Shown here piece by piece: positions 6,455-11,524 of a stretch of 11,524 nt of DNA (the stretch's first letter is position 1; every line of letters begins with the position of its first letter). The notes beneath the pieces were generated by a model, which saw only the letters and a list, made by a program, of their open reading frames with translations, ran no database searches and was not told where the DNA came from. The DNA lies in the NCBI GenBank assembly GCA_000437675.1, contig FR901774.1:11804-23327 (forward strand), read 5' to 3'. The position numbers and the translations under genes were made by a program. Source of the stretch: Prevotella sp. CAG:891. GTDB lineage: Bacteria > Bacteroidota > Bacteroidia > Bacteroidales > Bacteroidaceae.

Positions 6455-7261
6455 TTAATCAAGATGATTATACACCAGCCATTCTGCAGGATAATGATCG
6501 GCTATACTTACATTCTTTAAAGGTCCATCAAAATGGTGGTAAGGCCTTACTACTTGTTTTTCTGCTGCTTCCGAAAGGTAAGCTCCCCACCAACTGAATG
6601 TGCTATTGGCTATGATGAACTTTTTAAATTGGCTCATCAAGCACAGCTGATGAATGGCATCCAGTTCATCTGCAAAATGCACCGTATGGGCCATTGTAGC
6701 CAAATTTTCCTTGCACCAATCCAAATCATCCGAAAATACATAGACGTCCAGTCCTTGAAAATATGTTCGGTAGGCACCCATGTAATATTCCTGAGGTAAA
6801 AGATAGTGTGTGGGATCTGTTACGAAATCACCGCGTCTGACGGAAATAGCCACACATTGGTTCATGTCTATGTTTGACGCTGTGACAATCTGTTTTACGG
6901 CTTCAGATATGGCTTCCTTAAACGTAAAGTTTCGACGGATTACACTTTCACAATCTTGCCAATATTTAGCTGATTGCAAATAACCATCTATTCCCACCAC
7001 CTCATGCTGAATGATGTTTTTAAACTTATCAAAGAACGCTATGGAGTAAGAAAAATCCGGTTCTCTAAATAGAATATTAACCGGCAATGTCAATATGGGT
7101 ATATCACTTAAATTGAAATACCGACCATTTTTCCACTCTTTAAAAAATGCAAGTTGCGTTTGATATCGATGAGCCATACCTAAAAGGGAGGCTATAACGA
7201 AAAGTTGGTTTCCAAGATTAAATTTCAACCAAGGATTATGCAGCATATTTGAATAGATCAT
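6455..7261 (-). CDS. GT11 family glycosyltransferase, alpha-1,2-fucosyltransferase-like
   Basis: A 268-residue cytoplasmic sugar transferase; the GT11 family moves fucose from GDP-fucose to galactose-type acceptors in surface glycans. Motifs in family order: LGNQLF (16-21), GYLQSAKYW (93-101), SVRRGDF (140-146), VFSDDLDWCKENL (175-187) and IIANSTFSWWGAYL (216-229). The donor-binding motif is usually HxRRGDY; here the His is Ser140 and the Tyr is Phe146, and the usual GGLGNQ reads FNLGNQ. It is also slightly shorter than typical members of 280-310 residues, so activity or donor may have changed. There is no signal or membrane segment. The start could also be Met6. The gene is visibly A/T-richer than the two barrel genes flanking it, has no other glycan genes beside it, and sits behind a MITE-like element, all suggesting a transferred gene. 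The GT11 call is strong; the acceptor is unknown. Confidence 0.88.
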   Translation of the reverse strand: MIYSNMLHNPWLKFNLGNQLFVIASLLGMAHRYQTQLAFFKEWKNGRYFNLSDIPILTLPVNILFREPDFSYSIAFFDKFKNIIQHEVVGIDGYLQSAKYWQDCESVIRRNFTFKEAISEAVKQIVTASNIDMNQCVAISVRRGDFVTDPTHYLLPQEYYMGAYRTYFQGLDVYVFSDDLDWCKENLATMAHTVHFADELDAIHQLCLMSQFKKFIIANSTFSWWGAYLSEAAEKQVVRPYHHFDGPLKNVSIADHYPAEWLVYNHLD

Positions 7262-7294
7262 CGAATTCTTTTATAGATAAGTTTGTATTCAAAA

Positions 7295-7335
7295 TTCCAT
7301 GCGAGCATTCCGGACAAACCGGAATACTCGTGGAA
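7295..7335 (-). terminator. Terminator-like hairpin between the 1003-aa barrel gene and the fucosyltransferase gene
   Basis: Stem of 16 pairs in three blocks: TTCCA 7295-7299 with TGGAA 7331-7335, CGAG 7302-7305 with CTCG 7327-7330, and ATTCCGG 7307-7313 with CCGGAAT 7319-7325. It has a two-base bulge, one mismatch and the loop ACAAA. On the minus strand four T follow, then GAATAC, so it could end or attenuate transcription from the upstream barrel gene. The short T-run makes this uncertain. Confidence 0.45.
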
Positions 7336-7365
7336 CTTCCTATAAAAATATTAACAACTACTTCA

Positions 7366-7552
7366 TAAGTAGGTGTTCAAAATTATTTTTACATTTGAAT
7401 TGCGTTATTGTGCCGTAGTTGTTTGTTCTGTGCGAAGGAGCATAGCGGGCTATGTGACTGAGCGCAGGGCAAACAAATGCGGTGCAAGAACGTAATGCAA
7501 AGTAAAAATACTTCGATAGGAATTATATAAAATAATTTTGAACACCTACTTA
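7366..7552. mobile_element. MITE-like non-coding element with 24-bp perfect terminal inverted repeats
   Basis: The 187-bp element starts TAAGTAGGTGTTCAAAATTA and ends with its reverse complement; the inverted repeats are identical over 24 bp (7366-7389 against 7529-7552). Inside, the two halves pair again: TTGTTTG with CAAACAA and CATAGC with GCTATG around the centre near 7448, and the flanks (about 7386-7414 and 7480-7508) are imperfect complements, so the whole can fold into one long hairpin with a side insertion on the right arm. No protein is encoded. The outermost TA on each side could be part of the repeat or a TA target duplication. A second diverged copy starts at 3211. It lies 7 bp past the stop codon of the 1003-aa barrel gene. 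The transposase that would move it is not in the window. Confidence 0.75.
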
Positions 7553-7559
7553 ATACGCT

Positions 7560-10500
7560 CTATTCAATGCCTTTTTTCGTAGGCTTCACCTTGAAATGGT
7601 AAACCAAGTGGAGCGAGGCATAGCTTTGACCACCATTCATCCACCATTCGCGATGGCCCTGTGCATTGACCGTAGTGGTTACGTTTGAAAGTTGATGAAG
7701 AATGTCGAAGGCTACTGCGCGAAGCACCCACTGCCCGGTACGACCCAAACTGGTCGACAAGGCTGCATTCCACACCCAATCGGTCGTATTCATCGAAGGC
7801 TCTCGAAAACCGCGACGCATCGTCAAATTCACGTCGGTATCAAACGCTATGCGCCACACCAGGGGCGTGGTGAAACTCAATGAATACGTCATATCCACAT
7901 AGCTCATATTCTGAAAATTGGTCGCCGCCGAATGCAGCCCCGTCCAGTTCACCTTGCTTTCAAACGAGGCACGGCGCTCGTTCTTGCTGTAGCTGATTGA
8001 TGCGTTGAAGCCTATGCGGTTGTTATGCACCGTCTGACGGAGCAAATCCGACATTTCGCGGTCGTTGGCATAAGCCACACTGTTGGCAAACGTATAGTAA
8101 AGTTTCGACGACAGATTAAAGTGTTTCTGTTTGTCGAGTGCTCGTCCATACGAAGCCTCAGCGTTGGTCCACCAGTTTCCGTTGATGTTCACCGGGCGCG
8201 AAGTGGTCACACCGGTTTCGCGGTTGTAAGTCATTGCCTGGGTGTGCTGCCGATTTTGAATTTCGTGCCTTACCGCAAAGCCCATCCACTGTGCCATGGC
8301 GCGTTTGCGGCGCTGCCACCTCAGTTCGAACCGATGGGTTTGCGAGGATTTCAAGTTGGGGTTACCCAGCGTTTGATACAGCGAACTGGCATCGTCGTAA
8401 ATATCGAGCAATTCGTTAAGTTCGGGAAGTTCGGTCGACAAATCGTAACGGGCTATAAGCGCATTGTTCAAGGCTGAAATCTGCACATTGGGCGTGAAGT
8501 AGTAATATTTTTTACGCAACTGCTGCTCATGGTTATTGCGATTATCCATCACCCTGTGATTCGCTACCTGAAAGGGTAAATTAAAACCTATCTCGACCGT
8601 ACGGCCTTTCCTGATACCGGGCAACGTAACATTCGTAATCCATTCCAATCTATGATGGGTCTGCCACTTGTCGGTCTGATAGCTGTTGCGCAAATTATAC
8701 TCCCAGGCATAGCCCGTTTGCATATCGGGCACATACTCGGGCCATTCGCTGTCGTCTTTGTACAGCCGTCGTTCCGCATCGTCATAGCTATGCGAAATGT
8801 TGTACGACAAACTGCCGGAAACGTAGATATCGCCCTTGGAATAATGGAAAAGCGACAATCTGCTTCCGCCTTTCACATTCAGCTTATGCCACGGGGTTGC
8901 CTGAAAGGAATTTTCATTGTAGGAGTTTACCTTTGACCAAACATTCGAGAACCTAATGTATTTCTTCTCGATTCGGGTATAGTCAACCGAAGCGGTCAGT
9001 GGTATATCATATTTGAGAAAAGGGAGTTTAAATGACATGGAGGTTTGCACCTCTGTTCTGAACCACGAGCGTTTTTCGCGTGCCATGCTCCGGCTGCGTT
9101 TAATCAGCAAATCCATGAGCCGATCACTGCGCGAAGCATCGAAAATGCTGTCGAGCGATGCACACCGCGTCCGATCCATAGGGTCTCCGTTGAACAAAGC
9201 CGATTGGTCTTCTTCATATTCACGGTTGCGAGAATAGCTGATTTTAGGGTCGAGCGAAAATTTGAAATGCTTGAAATCCTTTTCCAAACGCGCGGTCCAG
9301 TCTGCCTGAAACGTGCGGCTGCGTTTCATAAACCTATATCGGTCGAATATATCGCCATTCGACAGAAATGTTTGGTTCGAAATGCAGTTTTCCATCAGGT
9401 TTTTCTCGTTCTTCACCTGTAGGTCTGTATGAAATTTCACTTCGGTTTTTTTGCCATCCACCGAAAAATCAATACCACCCGACTGCGTTATGGGTTCACC
9501 GCCAAGGCCATACGCCACCATCTCGCGCCAGTTTCCATTGTGCGTGGCCGAGTAATTTTTGCCGATATTATTGGCTATACCGTAAATGCCTATGCTCGAA
9601 TGGTCGGTAAAGCGCATCACAAAAAAACGTCCGAAATACACATTGCTCCAATCCTGGTGTGTTCGCGAACCGCCGCCTATCTCCATATTGGCCAGCCACA
9701 CCTTTCGGTACATCTTTTTCAGCCGCACATCCATGGTCAGGCTTGCGTTGCGCAAGCTGCGGAGCGAATCGGCCTTACTCACAAAACCACTGCCTATGTT
9801 ATGATACACCTTGATTTTACCTACGGTGTAGTAAGGCAAGTTTCGCAAAGCCACCATCACATCGCCGTTAAAAAACTCACGGCCGTTTACAAGCAACTTC
9901 GATACAAACTCACCGTTCACCGAAATGCGTCCGTTCTTGTCGAGCTGTGCCCCCGGCAAATTGCGAATCAGGTTGTCGAGCATCGAACCGGCAGTCAGTT
10001 GCAAATTGGCCACATTGTACTCCAGCGTGTCGCCCCTCACCACCATTTGCAGCCGCGAAGCCGTGACACTTGCCTCGCCCAGCTGTTTGGTCACGATGCT
10101 GCGGTTAATCAATATCCGGTCCAACTTATTCCAATGATACTTACCATCTTTTTCACGCTTCAAGTCCTTTTCATCGGGAAGGTCAACAGCCATCACAACG
10201 GGGTCATACCCTTCCTTTTCAACCTTGATGACGATTCGACGCAGCAAAGGTATATTTACATAACTGTCGTATATTTTACGGACTCCATTTATATTAGCTA
10301 TACTGTACCTTATATAATTGCTCAGCAATGTAGTACTGTCTGCCTTATAAATCGAAATCTGCAACCCATCCTTATCAATGAATCGTTCACGCGTATAAAA
10401 ATCGCGCACATCAAAGGGACCTATCTGCAAATCTCCATCAGAAACGACAATTTGGGGATCCAGTAATTTCCACCCTTTAGCCTTTAGTTCTTCCTCAGTC

Positions 10501-10571
10501 AGTTCAGTCACTTGACCAAAAACCGATGTGCCAAACAAAAAGAATATCAATAGCCATACTATCCTCTGCAT
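7560..10571 (-). CDS. Outer-membrane beta-barrel protein with plug-like domain (1003 aa)
   Basis: Paralogue of the barrel at 3543-6389 and of the same predicted cell location. The signal peptide spans about 1-19 (hydrophobic 4-18, cleavage likely after SVFG19, mature from Q20). Residues 20-165 form a longer N-terminal region than in the paralogue, with a KVEKEGYDPVVM segment typical of a carboxypeptidase-regulatory-like fold. The plug-like region (173-256) has LGEASVTASRLQMVVRGDT, LPGAQLDKNGRISVNG (205-220), LLVNGREFFNGD (226-237) and LPYYTVGKIKVY (245-256). The barrel region shares YNRETGVTT and SMNTTDWVWNA (926-936) with its paralogue and ends HLVYHFKVKPTKKGIE. There is no obvious TonB box. 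The start at 10571 is set by the signal peptide. It follows the truncated C39-like/VKOR-type gene after a 125-bp gap with a strong hairpin, and no clear -7/-33 pair is visible there, so it may depend on transcription from upstream. The function is unknown. Confidence 0.85.
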   Translation of the reverse strand: MQRIVWLLIFFLFGTSVFGQVTELTEEELKAKGWKLLDPQIVVSDGDLQIGPFDVRDFYTRERFIDKDGLQISIYKADSTTLLSNYIRYSIANINGVRKIYDSYVNIPLLRRIVIKVEKEGYDPVVMAVDLPDEKDLKREKDGKYHWNKLDRILINRSIVTKQLGEASVTASRLQMVVRGDTLEYNVANLQLTAGSMLDNLIRNLPGAQLDKNGRISVNGEFVSKLLVNGREFFNGDVMVALRNLPYYTVGKIKVYHNIGSGFVSKADSLRSLRNASLTMDVRLKKMYRKVWLANMEIGGGSRTHQDWSNVYFGRFFVMRFTDHSSIGIYGIANNIGKNYSATHNGNWREMVAYGLGGEPITQSGGIDFSVDGKKTEVKFHTDLQVKNEKNLMENCISNQTFLSNGDIFDRYRFMKRSRTFQADWTARLEKDFKHFKFSLDPKISYSRNREYEEDQSALFNGDPMDRTRCASLDSIFDASRSDRLMDLLIKRSRSMAREKRSWFRTEVQTSMSFKLPFLKYDIPLTASVDYTRIEKKYIRFSNVWSKVNSYNENSFQATPWHKLNVKGGSRLSLFHYSKGDIYVSGSLSYNISHSYDDAERRLYKDDSEWPEYVPDMQTGYAWEYNLRNSYQTDKWQTHHRLEWITNVTLPGIRKGRTVEIGFNLPFQVANHRVMDNRNNHEQQLRKKYYYFTPNVQISALNNALIARYDLSTELPELNELLDIYDDASSLYQTLGNPNLKSSQTHRFELRWQRRKRAMAQWMGFAVRHEIQNRQHTQAMTYNRETGVTTSRPVNINGNWWTNAEASYGRALDKQKHFNLSSKLYYTFANSVAYANDREMSDLLRQTVHNNRIGFNASISYSKNERRASFESKVNWTGLHSAATNFQNMSYVDMTYSLSFTTPLVWRIAFDTDVNLTMRRGFREPSMNTTDWVWNAALSTSLGRTGQWVLRAVAFDILHQLSNVTTTVNAQGHREWWMNGGQSYASLHLVYHFKVKPTKKGIE

Positions 10572-10623
10572 ATCCTTAAATTTTAAGATTCATTTTCTAT
10601 CAATTATCCATCAGAAATTCAAA

Positions 10624-10665
10624 TACTTATCGTAAAAATTCCTCGATGGAATCTTACGATAAGTA
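10624..10665 (-). promoter_or_regulatory. Long hairpin in the gap upstream of the 1003-aa barrel gene
   Basis: A 12-bp perfect outer stem TACTTATCGTAA (10624-10635) with TTACGATAAGTA (10654-10665) and a 5-bp inner stem ATTCC/GGAAT (10638-10642, 10648-10652) enclose the loop TCGAT. On the minus strand it is followed by the T-rich but broken stretch TTTGAATTTCTG. It could be a leaky terminator, an attenuator or an mRNA-stabilising leader structure; the sequence does not decide between them. Confidence 0.5.
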
Positions 10666-10696
10666 CTCTGAAAGTTCATAGCTTAATAGCTAAAAT

Positions 10697-11074
10697 TCAA
10701 GATAACCTTTGATTAAAAGGCAAATCCGATACCTGAGCCACCGGCTTTACAACTCCCGTCCATGAACGGAGAAACTGCTGTCTGGCAATCTTAACCAACG
10801 AATTTTTCCAAACAATTTCAACAAAATCAGAATTGCACTGCGTAACAAGCACCAAATCCTGAGAAAACTCTGCAAGGAATGGCACTGATAACCGATCAAT
10901 GTCTTCTTTATCTGACATTGATATTGACACATTGCTGATATCATACAACGCTAACAAATCACTTATTCCCCATAAATTATTACGGTCCGGGTGCTGTAAA
11001 TAAATGTTGCGTGCATATTTCTTGGTATAAGGTACATGCAATTGTTGCAATACTTGTTCAAAAACATTTTTCAT
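10697..11074 (-). pseudogene. Truncated N-terminus of a C39-like / vitamin K epoxide reductase family protein
   Basis: The open frame of 125 residues starts MKNVFEQVLQQLHVPYTKKY and contains NNLWGISDLLALYDISNVSI (32-51), a degenerate peptidase-C39 fold lacking the catalytic Cys, then a conserved-looking QQFLRSWTGVV segment (about 99-109). From memory of the family, this is how Bacteroidales VKOR-family proteins of roughly 500 residues begin; those continue with a membrane VKOR domain and a thioredoxin-like domain, and they are found beside C39 bacteriocin exporters. Here the frame ends at 125 after a short divergent tail, and no VKOR or thioredoxin part follows before the barrel gene, so the C-terminal three quarters appear deleted. 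It lies 18 bp after the HlyD remnant in the same orientation. Alternatively it is a small intact protein of its own. I am confident of the resemblance and less sure that it is non-functional. Confidence 0.6.
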
Positions 11075-11092
11075 AAATACTGGCTATAGGTA

Positions 11093-11278
11093 TTAGTCAT
11101 CATTCAATAACCTTCCCATCGGTTGCAACAGATGTTCAATCAATCGTTTATTCCGAACTATGATTTGAGCCTTTAAAGTGGTAGGTTGTGTTTGCAATGC
11201 CTTGCTGACAGCCATCGGGAATTGCACTTCGACCAAATACATTCCCTGTTCATTGGCAAAAGATGCCACACTGCTGAC
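11093..11278 (-). pseudogene. Remnant of an HlyD-family secretion adaptor (C-terminal 61 codons)
   Basis: HlyD-type membrane-fusion proteins bridge an inner-membrane ABC exporter to the outer membrane. Only the last part of one remains: VSSVASFANEQGMYLVEVQF, then LKAQIIVRNKRLIEHLLQP (33 to 51 of the fragment), which matches the usual ending of the family (beta-barrel strand GxYLVEV, then AEIIT-type strand and RLLERL helix). The upstream 300 or so residues are absent: the frame runs directly into out-of-frame C39 peptidase sequence at about 11275-11280. An open frame reaching back to 11449 is not a real N-terminus, since it translates the C39 segment in the wrong frame. The stop at 11093 appears to be the natural one. 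Confidence 0.65.
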
Positions 11279-11418
11279 ACACCTTCGCGCGTTATAAACG
11301 AACGTTCGCGCAAGGTCTGCAACGTGTAATGACGGCCATAATATTTGGCTATCATACGCAAACAGGCCGGACCGCAGTCCATGGTGTCTAATTGAGGATA
11401 ATGTGGGAATGACTTCAT
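11275..11418 (-). pseudogene. Remnant of a C39-peptidase ABC exporter (N-terminal 48 codons)
   Basis: The start codon and first 48 residues of a bacteriocin/peptide-processing ABC transporter. MKSFPHYPQLDTMDCGPACL includes Q9 (oxyanion hole) and C15 (nucleophile) of the C39 peptidase domain, followed by RMIAKYYGRHYTLQTL and ITREGVS (42-48). The family cleaves double-glycine leader peptides and exports the product through an ABC transporter of about 700 residues. The catalytic His and Asp, the membrane domain and the ATPase are all missing: after GVS the reading frame passes out of frame into HlyD sequence and stops at 11173. The deletion therefore removed the rest of the exporter and most of the adaptor. 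The start at 11418 matches the family start exactly. It is certainly inactive as an exporter. Confidence 0.7.
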
Positions 11419-11428
11419 AGATTAGGTG

Positions 11429-11459
11429 GAAAAGTATATGGGTTAACAACTACCAGCAA
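11429..11459 (-). promoter_or_regulatory. Possible Bacteroidota promoter of the remnant export operon
   Basis: On the minus strand, TACTTTTC (complement of 11429-11436) matches TAnnTTTG in all but the last base, and TTG (complement of 11457-11459) stands exactly 20 bp upstream as a -33 element. Transcription would begin near 11422, only about 4 bases before the C39 start codon, which is unusually close. If active, it could still drive the downstream barrel genes. Confidence 0.35.
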
Positions 11460-11489
11460 CAGGCAGTAAATGCTGTGTAGAGCATTGAT

Positions 11490-11524
11490 GTGAGCTACCC
11501 ACGCCTAAAGGCATGAGCTTCGGA
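11490..11524 (-). mobile_element. Probable right end of an IS200/IS605-type (tnpB) element, body outside window
   Basis: Read on the minus strand, GAAGCTCATGCC, loop TTTA, GGCGTGGGTAGCTCAC has the form of the foldback end found after tnpB in many IS605-family elements (GAAGC, hairpin, GGG, then a TCA-type end). The stem has nine consecutive pairs (11510-11518 with 11497-11505) with three G-U wobbles when read as minus-strand RNA. On the + strand those wobbles become C-A mismatches, which points to a minus-strand RNA. The element would end near 11490, just upstream of the C39 remnant. No transposase gene is visible, so this rests on the end alone. Confidence 0.45.

Noticed and set aside
9429..10466. 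345-residue + strand frame opposite the 1003-aa barrel gene
   Set aside because: Same reasoning: no start signal, no recognisable domain, and the sense gene has a signal peptide and family motifs.
11093..11449. 118-residue minus-strand frame as a single intact protein
   Set aside because: Its first half is the C39 peptidase segment read in the wrong frame; only the last 61 codons match a family (HlyD), so it is a chance join across a deletion.

Overview
The window looks like a chromosomal piece of a member of the Bacteroidota, most likely order Bacteroidales (Prevotella-like, but I cannot place it to genus). The grounds are the two large SusC/TonB-receptor-like outer-membrane barrels of a type common in this order, an AAA_14/DUF4143 ATPase, Bacteroidota-style -7 promoter boxes (TAnnTTTG), and A/T-rich start regions without Shine-Dalgarno sequences.

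Layout, left to right. (1) 1-1502, + strand: the C-terminal nine-tenths of a SulP anion transporter with a STAS domain, cut by the window edge and closed by a strong intrinsic terminator. (2) 1802-1941: three 20-bp palindromes (TTTTCGTC-N4-GACGAAAA) at an exact 40-bp period, plus a decayed fourth in the same register over the start codon of (3) an AAA_14/DUF4143 ATPase (1931-3199, +). (4) 3200-3542: a repeat-rich convergent intergenic region with a decayed relative of the MITE-like element found further right, a 30-bp direct repeat, and one terminator for each strand. (5) 3543-11418, all on the minus strand. In transcription order this runs: a remnant of a C39 peptidase/ABC exporter, a remnant of an HlyD-family periplasmic adaptor, the truncated N-terminus of what looks like a C39-like/VKOR family protein, a 1003-aa outer-membrane barrel, a 187-bp MITE-like palindromic element, a GT11 fucosyltransferase-like gene, and a 948-aa paralogue of the barrel. 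(6) 11490-11524: a hairpin resembling the right end of an IS200/IS605-type (tnpB) element whose body would lie beyond the window.

Reading as a whole: the minus-strand block looks like a former peptide-export locus (C39 ABC exporter, HlyD adaptor, C39-like/VKOR partner, dedicated outer-membrane barrels). Its inner-membrane machinery has been deleted to fragments while the two barrel genes stayed open. The GT11 gene and the MITE-like element sit between the two paralogous barrels and are visibly more A/T-rich, so they look like later arrivals. The most interesting signal not explained by genes is the phased palindrome array in front of the ATPase. The remnant export operon and the MITE family come next. 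No rRNA, tRNA or CRISPR array was seen.
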